A stretch of 64,000 nucleotides of DNA from Saccharothrix deserti (GCF_009769385.1 NZ_VKAB01000025.1:62001-126000); one strand, 5' to 3'; counted from the first letter of the stretch, positions 8,821 through 17,063 are shown. The notes: a model not told the origin generated them from the sequence alone. A program made the numbers and translations.

Positions 8821-9573
8821 CTACCTCGGCGCCATCCTCAGGGCTCCATCCATGCGGATGACCTCGCCGTTCAGGTAGTCGTGCTCGACGATCGACACGG
8901 CCAGCCGCGCGTACTCCTCCGGCTGCGCCAGCCGCTTCGGGAACGGCACGCCCGCCGCGAGACCCGCCCGGAACTCGTCCGACACGGTCGCCAGCATCGG
9001 CGTGTCCACGATGCCCGGCGCGATCGTCATGACCCGCACCCCGACCGACGACAGGTCACGCGCCGCCGGCAGCGTCATCCCGACCACCGCGGCCTTCGAC
9101 GCCGCGTACGCCACCTGCCCGATCTGCCCGTCGAACGCCGCGATCGACGCCGTGTTGACCACGACGCCCCGCTGCCCGTGCTCCAACGCCTCGGTCTCGC
9201 CCATCGCCGTCGACGCCAGCCGCAGCACGTTGAACGTGCCCACCAGGTTGACGTCGATGACCTTCCGGTACAGGTCGAGCGGGTGCGGGCCGGACTTGCC
9301 GACCGTCCGCGCCGACGGGGCGATACCCGCGCAGTTCACCGCGATCCGCAGCGGCGACCCGGAGCCGGCGGCCGTGTCGACGGCGGCCTGGACGTCCTGC
9401 TCCGAGGTCACGTCCGCGGCCAGGTAGGTGACGCCCTCGACCTCCGGGGCGTTCTCGATCGAGAGGTCCAGCGCGAACACCGCCGCACCACGTGCCGCCA
9501 GTGCCCGCGCGGTCGCGTTGCCCAGACCGGACGCGCCGCCGGTGACGATCGCCGTGGTACCCGAGATCTCCAT
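8821..9573 (-). CDS. Short-chain dehydrogenase/reductase (3-hydroxyacyl-CoA dehydrogenase type)
   Basis: A 250-aa classical SDR. It has the NAD-binding TGGASGLG motif (residues 11-18), NCAG at about residue 84, the catalytic Ser in NTASIAAF, YAASK with the Tyr/Lys pair, and the PGIVDTPM motif after it. The overall pattern is closest to the HSD17B10/FadB2x group that oxidises 3-hydroxyacyl-CoAs; acetoacetyl-CoA reductase activity is the alternative. It probably acts in the cytoplasm with NAD(H). Its ribosome site is buried in a perfect hairpin (9578-9600), and a 36-codon ORF ends exactly at that hairpin, so translation is probably controlled. Confidence 0.88.
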   Translation of the reverse strand: MEISGTTAIVTGGASGLGNATARALAARGAAVFALDLSIENAPEVEGVTYLAADVTSEQDVQAAVDTAAGSGSPLRIAVNCAGIAPSARTVGKSGPHPLDLYRKVIDVNLVGTFNVLRLASTAMGETEALEHGQRGVVVNTASIAAFDGQIGQVAYAASKAAVVGMTLPAARDLSSVGVRVMTIAPGIVDTPMLATVSDEFRAGLAAGVPFPKRLAQPEEYARLAVSIVEHDYLNGEVIRMDGALRMAPR

Positions 9574-9577
9574 ACAT

Positions 9578-9600
9578 CCTCCTGTCCTGGGGACAGGAGG
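9578..9600 (-). promoter_or_regulatory. Shine-Dalgarno-sequestering hairpin upstream of the SDR gene
   Basis: Perfect 10-bp inverted repeat CCTCCTGTCC / GGACAGGAGG with a 3-nt loop. In the minus-strand RNA the distal arm ends in AGGAGG, the ribosome site of the SDR gene, 4 nt before its ATG. The proximal arm starts right after the stop codon of the upstream 36-codon ORF. Pairing would hide the ribosome site unless a ribosome or ligand opens it. A DNA operator is the alternative. Confidence 0.65.
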
Positions 9601-9711
9601 TTAACGGTCGTTCAGCCCCCGGTGCTCGGAGAAGTGGAGCAATGCGACCAACGGCACGGCCGCCAGCAGCGCCAACCCCACGAACAGCAGTGAGAACAAG
9701 ACGAGTTCCAT
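9601..9711 (-). CDS. 36-aa hydrophobic small membrane protein / leader ORF
   Basis: The frame reads MELVLFSLLFVGLALLAAVP, then a second hydrophobic stretch ending HFSEHRGLNDR and stop. Residues 3-26 form one membrane helix, followed by a charged tail. The TAA stop (9603-9601) directly abuts the hairpin that covers the SDR ribosome site. A terminating ribosome would cover or melt that hairpin, so the ORF could act as a coupling leader, as a real small membrane protein, or both. The coding evidence is the clean hydrophobic pattern and its fixed position; it has only a weak ribosome site. Confidence 0.6.
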   Translation of the reverse strand: MELVLFSLLFVGLALLAAVPLVALLHFSEHRGLNDR

Positions 9712-9854
9712 ACCCACGACCTTGCCCCTGTCCCGCCGAAACCGCGTCCGCCGCGAGAGGTGTTTCCACGTACACCCAGGGGACTACCCACCTCACTCTC
9801 CGCATACAGCTGTTGTTTGACCCACGGCAAACTTCGGCTGACACCGTCACCAGC

Positions 9855-11159
9855 ATGTTCGTCCGACGGATCGCGGTCGTGGGAACCGGTTACGTGGGCC
9901 TGACGACGGGGGCGTGCCTCGCCTCCCTCGGTCATCGGGTCGTGTGCGCCGACGTGGACGCGCTGAAGGTCGCCCGGCTGCGCGCCGGGCAGGTCGACAT
10001 CCTCGAACCAGGTCTCGCCGACCTGGTCGTGGCAGGCCAGTCCGCGGGTCGGCTGGAATTCGTGGAAGGGGCGCGGCACGCCGTGGCCGACGCCGAGGTG
10101 GTGTTCCTGTGCCTGCCGACGCCCATGGGCGCGGGTGGCGCGGCGGACCTGAGCGCGGTCGAGGCGGTGGCTCAAGAGATCCGCGACGTCCTTCCTTACG
10201 GCGCGGTCGTCGTGTGCAAGTCCACCGTGCCGGTCGGGACGTCCCTCAGAGTCGCGGCCTTGCTGGGGCGGGACGACGTCGCCGTCGTCTCCAACCCCGA
10301 GTTCCTGCGCGAGGGCAGTGCCGTGCGCGACTTCCTGCACCCCGACCGGATCGTCGTCGGCTCGGACTCGCCGCAGGCCGCCGAACGCGTCGGGGCGCTG
10401 TTCACCAAACTCGGCGCGCCCACCGTGCTCATGGACGCGGCCAGCGCCGAGATGGTCAAGTACGCGGCCAACTGCTTCCTGGCGATGAAGCTGTCCTACG
10501 TCAACGCGGTCGCCGAGCTGTGCGAACTGGTCGGCGCGGACGTCACGTCGGTGACCGAGGGCATGGGGTACGACCGGCGCATCGGCCAGTCGTTCCTGAA
10601 GCCCGGACCCGGCTGGGGCGGGTCGTGCCTGCCCAAGGACACGCACGCCATGGTGCGGATCGCGGACGCCGTCGGCGTCGACTTCTCGCTGATCAAGGCC
10701 ACCATCGAGACGAACGCGCGGCAGCAGCAGCGGGTCGTGGAGAAGGTCCGGCGGGCCGTCGGGTCGTTGGCCGGGGCGCGGATCGGTGTGCTCGGGCTGG
10801 CGTTCAAGGCGGGTACCAACGACCTGCGCGACTCGCCCGCGTTGGCGGTGGCGGAGCTGCTGGCGTTCGAGGGCGCGGAGCTGGTCGCCTACGACCCGCA
10901 GATCACCCGGCCGTTGGTGGGGATGACGGTGGTCGACTCGCCTTACACGGCGGTGCGCGGGGCGGACGCCGTGGTGCTGCTGACCGAGTGGCCGGAGTTC
11001 CGGACGCTGGACTGGGCGCTGGTGGCGTCCGCGATGTCCGGTTCGACCGTTCTGGACACGCGCAACCACCTCGATCCGGACGCGTTGGCGCGGGCCGGCC
11101 TGGTGCTGCACGGGCTGGGACGTGACCTCCGGGTGCCCCTGCCCGACGAGGCGGCGTGA
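9855..11159 (+). CDS. ugd: UDP-glucose 6-dehydrogenase
   Basis: A 434-aa NAD-dependent enzyme of the UDP-glucose/GDP-mannose dehydrogenase family, oxidising UDP-glucose to UDP-glucuronate. It has the N-terminal Rossmann motif VVGTGYVGLTTG (residues 8-19), a central helix with the conserved Lys/Asn (KYAANCFLAMK), and the catalytic Cys258 in GPGWGGSCLPKDT. The C-terminal UDP-binding domain carries LGLAFKAGTNDLRDSPA. The length fits single-substrate UGDs. ATG 9855 is chosen because the Rossmann strand starts four residues later; upstream in-frame codons have no support. The product is a precursor for surface polysaccharide, consistent with the glycan locus at 17-28 kb, though the genes are not contiguous. 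Confidence 0.92.
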   Translation: MFVRRIAVVGTGYVGLTTGACLASLGHRVVCADVDALKVARLRAGQVDILEPGLADLVVAGQSAGRLEFVEGARHAVADAEVVFLCLPTPMGAGGAADLSAVEAVAQEIRDVLPYGAVVVCKSTVPVGTSLRVAALLGRDDVAVVSNPEFLREGSAVRDFLHPDRIVVGSDSPQAAERVGALFTKLGAPTVLMDAASAEMVKYAANCFLAMKLSYVNAVAELCELVGADVTSVTEGMGYDRRIGQSFLKPGPGWGGSCLPKDTHAMVRIADAVGVDFSLIKATIETNARQQQRVVEKVRRAVGSLAGARIGVLGLAFKAGTNDLRDSPALAVAELLAFEGAELVAYDPQITRPLVGMTVVDSPYTAVRGADAVVLLTEWPEFRTLDWALVASAMSGSTVLDTRNHLDPDALARAGLVLHGLGRDLRVPLPDEAA

Positions 11160-11235
11160 GGGTTCAGCCGAGCTTCGGCACACAGTCTCGTTAGCAGGGG
11201 TAACAAAAACGGGTGCGTGCACGTAGGTTGGCGAA

Positions 11236-13026
11236 ATGTTCACCACCCGTCCTGAACTAGTCGGCACGCACGGAATGGTCGCGTCCACGCACTGGCTCGC
11301 CTCCAGCACGGGCATGGCGGTCCTGGAGGACGGCGGCAACGCGTTCGACGCGGCGGTCGCCGTCGGTTTCGTGCTGCAAGTGGTGGAGCCGCACCTCAAC
11401 GGGCCCGGCGGCGAGGTGCCCGTGGTGTTCGCGGCGGCCGGCGAGTCCGTGCCGCGGGTGCTGTGCGGACAAGGTGTGGCTCCGGCCGGCGCGACGATCT
11501 CGCACTACCGGTCGCTCGGGCTGGACCTCGTGCCGGGCAGCGGGCTGCTGGCGGCGACCGTGCCGGGCGCGTGGGACGGCTGGCTGACGTTGCTGCGCGA
11601 CTACGGCACCAAGACGTTGCGCGAGGTGCTGGGGTACGCGATCGGGTACGCGCGGGACGGGTTCCCGCTGTTGGAGCGGGTGTCGTTCACGATCTCGACG
11701 GTGGCCGACCTGTTCCGGGACCACTGGACGTCGTCGGCGGCGCTGTGGTTGCCGGGTGGGACGCCGCCGGAGGCCGGGGCGCGGTTCCGCAACCCCAAGC
11801 TGGCGGACACGTGGGAGTGGTTGCTGGCCGCCGCGGAGGCCGCCGGGTCTTCTCGTGAGGCGCAGATCGAGGCCGGGCGGCGGGCGTGGTCGCAGGGGTT
11901 CGTCGCGGCGCAGGTGGAGGAGTTCTCCCGGATCGCGCACCGGGACGATTCGGGCGCCGATCACGCGGGCGTGTTGACCGGTGAGGACATGGCGTCGTGG
12001 GAGGCGACCTACGAGGACGCCGTGTCGGTGGACTTCGGGTCGTGGAGCGTGGTGAAGCCCGGGGCGTGGACGCAGGGGCCGGTGCTGTTGCAGCAGCTGC
12101 TGCTGTTGGAGGGGTTCGCGGATCGTTTGTCCTATGTGGACGGCGTGCCTACGGCGGAGACCGTGCACCTGGCGGTGGAGTGCGCCAAGCTCGCGTTCGC
12201 CGATCGGGAGGCTTGGTACGGGGACAGCGGTGACGTGCCGTTGGACGTACTTCTTTCGAGGGAGTACGCGGACGAGCGGCGGCAACTCGTTGCCGATCAT
12301 GCTTCACTCGAACTGCGACCCGGATCACCCCAACGCATGGACATCCGGCTCCCGGGGCACGTTTTGCGCGGTCCGAGCGTTGCGAGCCAAAAAGACGGCG
12401 GCGGCGCGCTCGGCGAACCGACCGTCTCCGGCACGGGTGCGGTCAGGGGAGACACGGTCCACGTGGACGTGGTCGACCGCTGGGGGAACATCGTGTCCGC
12501 GACCCCGTCCGGCGGCTGGCTGCAGTCGTCGCCGACCATCCCGTCGCTGGGCTTCTGCCTGGGCAGCCGGGCGCAGATGTTCTGGCTGGACGAGGGCCTG
12601 CCGAACTCCCTCGCCCCCGGCAAGCGCCCCCGGATCACCCTGTCCCCGACCCTCGCCCTGCACGACGGCCTGCCCGCGATGGCCTTCGGCACCCCGGGCG
12701 GCGACCAGCAGGACCAGTGGCAGCTCGGGTTCTGGCTGGCGCACACCGTCGGCGGCATGAACCTGCAGGCCGCGATCGATTCGCCGATGTGGCACAGCAA
12801 CGCGTTCCCGAGCTCGTTCTACCCCCGGTCGTGGACGCCCGGCGAGGTGGTGATCGAGTCCCGCTTCGGCGGCATGGACGAACTGCGCGAACGCGGCCAC
12901 ACCGTCGTGGACGCCGGCCCCTGGACCCTCGGCCGGATGTCGGCCGTGGCGCGCGACTCCCGCGACGGCCTCCTCCGCGCCGCCGCCAACCCGCGCGGCG
13001 CCCAGGGCTACGCCGTCGGGCGTTGA
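11236..13026 (+). CDS. Gamma-glutamyltransferase family protein
   Basis: A 596-aa Ntn-hydrolase of the gamma-glutamyltranspeptidase family. The N-terminal domain has the GGNAFDAAVAVGFVLQVVEP motif. The predicted autocleavage point and nucleophile is the Thr in GDTVHVDVVD (about residue 411), aligning with TTHYSVVD of classical GGT. The small-subunit region follows, with PTIP and TPGGDQQDQWQ near the substrate pocket. There is no signal peptide, so unlike secreted GGTs it is probably cytoplasmic, as in YwrD-type proteins; the substrate could be glutathione-like or another gamma-glutamyl amide. ATG 11236 follows TAGGTT by 6 nt (leaderless). Confidence 0.88.
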   Translation: MFTTRPELVGTHGMVASTHWLASSTGMAVLEDGGNAFDAAVAVGFVLQVVEPHLNGPGGEVPVVFAAAGESVPRVLCGQGVAPAGATISHYRSLGLDLVPGSGLLAATVPGAWDGWLTLLRDYGTKTLREVLGYAIGYARDGFPLLERVSFTISTVADLFRDHWTSSAALWLPGGTPPEAGARFRNPKLADTWEWLLAAAEAAGSSREAQIEAGRRAWSQGFVAAQVEEFSRIAHRDDSGADHAGVLTGEDMASWEATYEDAVSVDFGSWSVVKPGAWTQGPVLLQQLLLLEGFADRLSYVDGVPTAETVHLAVECAKLAFADREAWYGDSGDVPLDVLLSREYADERRQLVADHASLELRPGSPQRMDIRLPGHVLRGPSVASQKDGGGALGEPTVSGTGAVRGDTVHVDVVDRWGNIVSATPSGGWLQSSPTIPSLGFCLGSRAQMFWLDEGLPNSLAPGKRPRITLSPTLALHDGLPAMAFGTPGGDQQDQWQLGFWLAHTVGGMNLQAAIDSPMWHSNAFPSSFYPRSWTPGEVVIESRFGGMDELRERGHTVVDAGPWTLGRMSAVARDSRDGLLRAAANPRGAQGYAVGR

Positions 13027-13072
13027 GAGCTGGGCCATCGGGCGCTGAGAACCGGCCCAGGGCTACGCCGTC
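13001..13072 (+). repeat. Direct repeat of the gamma-glutamyltransferase gene tail
   Basis: The 17-mer CCCAGGGCTACGCCGTC occurs inside the last codons (13001-13017) and again after the stop (13056-13072). The flanking GGGCG(T/C)TGAGA is also doubled. It looks like a small tandem duplication of the gene end. Confidence 0.7.
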
Positions 13073-13126
13073 AGGCGGCCGTCGGGCGGTGAAGCTGGTG
13101 GTTGGAAACGTTGAGAGCCGGTGGTT

Positions 13127-13167
13127 GGAACGGCCCCGGCCCGAGGGGGAGGGGCCGGGGCCGTTCC
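13127..13167. terminator. Bidirectional intrinsic terminator
   Basis: Perfect 16-bp inverted repeat (13127-13142 and 13152-13167) with a 9-nt loop, between the convergent gamma-glutamyltransferase gene and the minus-strand 108-aa secreted protein gene. There is no U-tract, as usual in this group. Confidence 0.8.
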
Positions 13168-13184
13168 GGCTCGGGGGTGGCTCG

Positions 13185-13511
13185 TCAGGAGCCCAGGCTG
13201 AGGCCGGTCTCCACGGTCGGCACGTGCCTGGCCGTCTCCCGCAAGAGGTCGCGGACGGGGCCCTTGAGGGTCCGGGCCAGCGACTTGGGGTCGTCGGGGT
13301 CCAGCTCGAAGCGGCTGACGTGGCCGGCCAGTTCCTCGGTGTCGACGCGGACGAGGTCGCCGACGGTGGCGACCTTGCCCGGCTCGGTGTCGATCTCCGG
13401 CCTGATCTCCGCGCCGGCGTCGGCGGCCTGCGCCGTGCCACCGAGGCCCAGCATGACGGCGGTGCTGCCGAGGGTGACCGCGACCCCTGCGATGGTCTTC
13501 CTGACGTTCAT
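13185..13511 (-). CDS. Small secreted hypothetical protein
   Basis: A 108-aa protein. Residues 1-29 are a signal peptide (MNVRKTIAGV..., cleavage near TAQA-A). The mature part is acidic, has no Cys, and contains a helix-forming segment (LARTLKGPVRDLLRETARHV). No family is recognised. ATG start at 13511. It runs toward the terminator at 13127-13167 and appears monocistronic. Confidence 0.75.
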   Translation of the reverse strand: MNVRKTIAGVAVTLGSTAVMLGLGGTAQAADAGAEIRPEIDTEPGKVATVGDLVRVDTEELAGHVSRFELDPDDPKSLARTLKGPVRDLLRETARHVPTVETGLSLGS

Positions 13512-13576
13512 GGGCGGGAAAGTTGCGCAATCGGCGGGTCCGGGACAAGCTCGCTAACTCGTGCGGGTGGGATAGT

Positions 13577-13834
13577 TCACCCGCTCCAGTGGAGTCCTAC
13601 CGTGCAGACCCGCGTCGGACCCCGCCACACGGCCACCGAGTACACGCCCTGCGGAGCCTTCGCCCGAGCCAGGAACTCCTCCGCGCAGCCCCGCGTGTAC
13701 CGCGCCTTCCACTCCTTGCCGCGCTCGATGTACCAGCCGTGGTCGTCCACAGTTTCGACGTGCTCGCACACCAGCGAGCCGTTGCCCTGACGCCGGAAGT
13801 ACTCGATCCGGTGCAGGTAAGCCGTGTCCGTCAT
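13577..13834 (-). CDS. Small hypothetical protein
   Basis: An 85-aa protein of unknown function, rich in aromatic and charged residues (HRIEYFRRQGNG, DDHGWYIERGKEW, VAVWRGPTRVC) and with three Cys. It is probably cytoplasmic since it has no signal or membrane segment. The start at ATG 13834 is uncertain: an in-frame ATG at 13876 adds 14 residues, with a GGAAG site nearby. It is transcribed away from the XRE/DUF397 pair at 13934 and may be in its regulatory neighbourhood. Confidence 0.6.
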   Translation of the reverse strand: MTDTAYLHRIEYFRRQGNGSLVCEHVETVDDHGWYIERGKEWKARYTRGCAEEFLARAKAPQGVYSVAVWRGPTRVCTVGLHWSG

Positions 13835-13933
13835 GGAGTCACGGTCCGCGGCGGAAGCCCCGGTTGGGATTCTCATCCGCTGCTTCCACCGCCGTAGCGT
13901 TGCGCGGTCAGGTGATCACAGGAGGTGGTGCGG

Positions 13934-14752
13934 GTGAGCAGGAACGAGCCGACCCATCGCATGCGCAGGCTCGGCGAGGTGCTGCGGGAACTCCGCCAAC
14001 GCGCCGGTCTTTCGCAGCAGGAAGCGGCCGACCGGTTGAACTACGACCACCGCAAGATCAGCCGGATAGAGAAGGGCCAGAAGCCGGACTACCACGGCAT
14101 GCGCGCCATGCTCGACACGTACAGCGTCCCGGTCTCCCAGTGGGAGCCCTACATGGAGATGTACGCGCGGGCGTTGGAGAAGGGCTGGTGGTCCAAGTAC
14201 GACCTGGACGATCAGGGCTACATCAGCCTGGAGCACGACGCCTCGAAGGTCTGCGACTACCAGATCGCCTACGTGCCCGGCCTGCTCCAGACCCCCGACT
14301 ACATCCGAGGCGTGTTCACCGCTGCGCGGGTGCAGCGGTCGAAGAGGTGGATCGCGAACCAGATCGAAGTGCGGCTGCTCAGGCAGGAGCGGCTGCTGGG
14401 CGACGAACCGCTGCAACTGCACGCGATCGTTCTGGAGAGCGCACTCGCCCAGGCGTCGCATGCGCAGTTGTTGCACCTCGTAGAGCGCCAGCGGTTGCCC
14501 AACGTGACGCTCCAGGTCCTGTCGCACGCGGCAGGGTTCAACGAAGGGCAGTACGGGGCGTACACGCTGCTCGACTTCCCGGCGAAGGCCGACCGATCAG
14601 TGCTGTACGTCGAGCACGCCGCCGGCTCGCAACACATCGAGGATCCGTCGAAGGTCAAGGTTGCTAGGCTCACTTTCACCCACCTCTCGAAGTTGGCGTT
14701 GACCCCCGTGGAGTCCGCCGAGTGGATTGGGAGGCTGGCCGCTGATCGATAG
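13934..14752 (+). CDS. XRE-family regulator with DUF5753 domain
   Basis: A 272-aa protein. The N-terminal helix-turn-helix covers about residues 8-65 (LGEVLRELRQRAGLSQQEAA, then RKISRIEKGQ). The DUF5753 ligand/partner domain follows, with the typical QGYISLEHDA, VPGLLQTPDYIR and YVEHAAGSQHIED motifs. This type (like Streptomyces BldB/WhiJ-system regulators) is almost always followed by a DUF397 gene, as here. The GTG at 13934 is chosen over GTGs at 13925 and 13928 because it lies 8 nt after the GGAGG at 13921-13925. This full-length copy is a useful comparison for the shortened paralogue at 46365. Confidence 0.9.
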   Translation: MSRNEPTHRMRRLGEVLRELRQRAGLSQQEAADRLNYDHRKISRIEKGQKPDYHGMRAMLDTYSVPVSQWEPYMEMYARALEKGWWSKYDLDDQGYISLEHDASKVCDYQIAYVPGLLQTPDYIRGVFTAARVQRSKRWIANQIEVRLLRQERLLGDEPLQLHAIVLESALAQASHAQLLHLVERQRLPNVTLQVLSHAAGFNEGQYGAYTLLDFPAKADRSVLYVEHAAGSQHIEDPSKVKVARLTFTHLSKLALTPVESAEWIGRLAADR

Positions 14753-14768
14753 AGATCGAGGTGTCACC

Positions 14769-14945
14769 GTGTGGCGCAAGAGCAGCCGTAGCAACGGAGG
14801 CGGCAACGGCAACTGTGTGGAGGTCGCCCTGGCGGGCCGCTCGGCGCGGGTCCGCGACTCGAAGAACCCTGGCGGGGCCACCGTGGCGCTCCCCGATTGG
14901 GCGGGCTTCCTGGCGGCGGTCAAGAACGGTGCGTACGACAGCTGA
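14769..14945 (+). CDS. DUF397 protein, partner of the XRE regulator
   Basis: A 58-aa protein with the DUF397 signature WRKSSRSN, then GNCVEVA, a VRDSKNP motif and a closing PDWAGFLAAVK. DUF397 proteins are thought to bind or antagonise the adjacent XRE/DUF5753 regulator in a toxin-antitoxin-like or developmental switch. GTG 14769 is preceded by GATCGAGG. A TTG at 14727 would lengthen it by 14 residues and overlap the regulator. The gene begins 16 nt after the regulator stop. Confidence 0.82.
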   Translation: MWRKSSRSNGGGNGNCVEVALAGRSARVRDSKNPGGATVALPDWAGFLAAVKNGAYDS

Positions 14946-15009
14946 CGTACGGGCGTGAACCGCCTTTGAGCCGACGCTGACCTGCGCCGGACTCCCGTAC
15001 CGTCATCCC

Positions 15010-15912
15010 ATGGCGTGGTTGGCGTGGGTCTGGTTCGCGGCGACGTTCGTGCCGCTGATCTGGCGCAAGCGCTTCCCCGTCGCCGTCATCGCGGTGACCG
15101 GGGCGTCCACCTGGCTCTACTACATCACCGGCCACTGGGGTCCGCTGATCGCCGCACCCGCCATCGCCGTGCTCTCCCTGCGCCGCACCCGGGTCGTCGA
15201 ACAGCGGAGCCGCCAGGTGGAAGAAGAACGGCTGCGGATCGCGCGTGAGGTCCACGACGTCGTCGCGCACAGCCTCGCCATGATCAACGTCCAGGCCGGC
15301 GTCGCCGCGCACGTCGCAGACCGCCGTCCCGAAGAGGCCGTCAAAGCCCTCAAGGCGATCAAAGAAGCCAGCGGCCACGCGTTGGACGACCTGCGGGCGA
15401 CCCTCGGCGTGCTGCGAACCGGGGAGGGCACCACGCCGGTGCCGAGCCTGGACCGGCTCGACGAGCTGGTGAAACCGGTGCCGCACGCGAGGGTCGTCGG
15501 CACGCCGGGCACGCTGCCGGCCTCGGTCGACGCCGCCGCGTACCGGGTGGTGCAGGAGGCGTTGACCAACGCGATGCGGTACGCGCCGAACGCGTCCGAG
15601 ATCGTCATCTCGTTCGAGCAGACCGAGGACGCCCTGGTCCTCACCATCACCGACGACGGCGCCGACGACGGCGACCAGCCGCCGCAGGGCGCGGGCACCG
15701 GCATCCGGGGTATGCGGGAACGGGTGGAAGCGCTCGGCGGCACGCTGGAAGCGGGACCGTCACCCCAGGGCTTCACAGTCAGGGCAGTCCTACCGTGGGA
15801 GGTTCGTGGTGATCAGGGTGGTGCTGGCCGACGATCAGGCGTTGGTGCGCGCGGGTTTCCGCCTGCTGCTCGACACCGAGGACGGGTTCGAGGTCGTCGG
15901 CGAGGCCGGTGA
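15010..15912 (+). CDS. NarL-type sensor histidine kinase
   Basis: A 300-aa kinase. Two short membrane segments (residues 1-18 and 23-55) form a reduced sensor. The HisKA_3 dimerisation helix carries phospho-acceptor His82 in REVHDVVAHSLAMI. The HATPase domain has the N-box VVQEALTNAMRYAPN and the G-box GTGIRGMRERVEALGG. The expected end is near RAVLPWE, but the frame continues 35 residues into the response-regulator gene, giving a 104-nt overlap. ATG 15010 follows TACCGT by 6 nt (leaderless). It phosphorylates the regulator encoded next; the signal is unknown. Confidence 0.9.
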   Translation: MAWLAWVWFAATFVPLIWRKRFPVAVIAVTGASTWLYYITGHWGPLIAAPAIAVLSLRRTRVVEQRSRQVEEERLRIAREVHDVVAHSLAMINVQAGVAAHVADRRPEEAVKALKAIKEASGHALDDLRATLGVLRTGEGTTPVPSLDRLDELVKPVPHARVVGTPGTLPASVDAAAYRVVQEALTNAMRYAPNASEIVISFEQTEDALVLTITDDGADDGDQPPQGAGTGIRGMRERVEALGGTLEAGPSPQGFTVRAVLPWEVRGDQGGAGRRSGVGARGFPPAARHRGRVRGRRRGR

Positions 15913-16468
15913 CGGTGCGGAGGCCGTTCGGCAGGCCCACGAGCACCGGCCGGACGTCGTCGTGATGGACATCCGGATGCCGGGGACCGACGGTCTCGTC
16001 GCCACCCGGCAGATCTGCGCCGAGCTGCCGGACGTGAAGGTCCTCGTCCTGACGACCTTCAACGTGGACGAGTACGTCTTCGAGGCGTTGCGCAGCGGCG
16101 CGTCCGGTTTCCTGCTCAAGGACACCGACCCGGTCGAGCTGCTGCACGCCCTCACCGTGGTCGCGGAGGGTGAGGCACTCCTCGCACCGAGTGTCACCCG
16201 GAAGTTGATCGAGGAGTTCGCGAACCGACCGGAGCACCGCCGTCCGGACCCGAAGGCCCTCCGCGAGCTGACCGCGCGCGAGCGCGAGATCCTGGCTCTC
16301 GTGGCCGCCGGTATGTCGAACGAGGAGATCGCCGAGCACCTGGTGATCAGTCCGGCGACATCGCGTACTCACGTCAGTCGCGTCATGACGAAGCTCGGTG
16401 CGCGGGACCGGGCACAACTCGTGGTGCTCGCCTACGAATCAGGATTGGTCTCCCCGAAGCGAGGGTGA
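15809..16468 (+). CDS. NarL/FixJ-family response regulator
   Basis: A 219-aa regulator. The receiver domain has DD at residues 8-9 and phospho-acceptor Asp54 (VVMDIRMPGTDG), followed by the conserved Thr and the Lys in FLLKDTDP. The LuxR-type helix-turn-helix lies at about residues 155-210 (LTAREREILALVAAGMSNEE...). The pair of GTGs at 15806/15809 follows GGGAGG; 15809 gives the usual spacing and a standard N-terminus. Its start lies inside the kinase gene, so the two are translationally coupled. The target genes are unknown. Confidence 0.92.
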   Translation: MIRVVLADDQALVRAGFRLLLDTEDGFEVVGEAGDGAEAVRQAHEHRPDVVVMDIRMPGTDGLVATRQICAELPDVKVLVLTTFNVDEYVFEALRSGASGFLLKDTDPVELLHALTVVAEGEALLAPSVTRKLIEEFANRPEHRRPDPKALRELTAREREILALVAAGMSNEEIAEHLVISPATSRTHVSRVMTKLGARDRAQLVVLAYESGLVSPKRG

Positions 16469-16550
16469 ATATTCACGGTTGAACACGGATTGGCATCAAC
16501 GAAACATTGCGAAAACTGACAAAAATTACGGACAGTGACCAAACGCCGAT

Positions 16551-16577
16551 ACCCGCCGCATTATGTGTGCGGCGGGT
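16551..16577. terminator. Intrinsic terminator between convergent genes
   Basis: Perfect 10-bp inverted repeat ACCCGCCGCA / TGCGGCGGGT with a 7-nt loop, placed between the response regulator (plus) and the 124-aa gene (minus). The preceding 80 bases are unusually AT-rich for this genome. Confidence 0.75.
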
Positions 16578-16595
16578 GACGTTAACGGCACGTGT

Positions 16596-16970
16596 CTAGG
16601 CGATAGCGCCCGGCGGGATCTTCAGCTTGAACGGCAGCGTCGTCACGACCGCGAGGTCCGATGCCGTCCGCTTCATCAACGACGGCGCGTTGCGCGTGCC
16701 GGGCTCCGGCAGGTCGAGCAGCCGGTCCACGGCTTCGACCAGCGGTCCTTCGTAAATCCACACGGCCTGGGCGGCGCGCTGGCTGTCCCGGACGGCCGGC
16801 AACCGGCCCGCGCGGGCCTCGGTCTCGGACCAGAACAGGATCGAGTCGATGAACCCTCTGCGCTGCTTGAACGCCATGATGCGGTCGAGCTGCCCGTCCT
16901 CGTCCCGGAGGTGGAGGAACTGGAAGCCGCTTTCGCGCAGCTCGATGACCTTGCTGAGTGCGAGATCCAT
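16596..16970 (-). CDS. Conserved hypothetical protein
   Basis: A 124-aa cytoplasmic-looking protein with no signal or membrane segment. It has a Phe/Leu-rich start (ESGFQFLHLRDEDGQLD), a central QRRGFIDSILFWSE motif and a C-terminal beta-type stretch (AVVTTLPFKLKIPPG). I do not recognise the family. ATG 16970 is preceded by GAGGTAGG at a good distance. It stands alone, ends at the terminator 16551-16577, and has normal codon use. Confidence 0.72.
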   Translation of the reverse strand: MDLALSKVIELRESGFQFLHLRDEDGQLDRIMAFKQRRGFIDSILFWSETEARAGRLPAVRDSQRAAQAVWIYEGPLVEAVDRLLDLPEPGTRNAPSLMKRTASDLAVVTTLPFKLKIPPGAIA

Positions 16971-17063
16971 GACGCACCTACCTCTGTTCTGAGGTCCCCA
17001 TCAGGCACAGGCCCGTTCGACCCGGAAATGATCGTACGGCAAGTGGACAAGCCACCATAGGGA

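Noticed and set aside
9578..9600. Intrinsic terminator upstream of the SDR gene
   Set aside because: The arm contains the ribosome site and the start codon follows 4 nt later, so a translational control element is the better reading.
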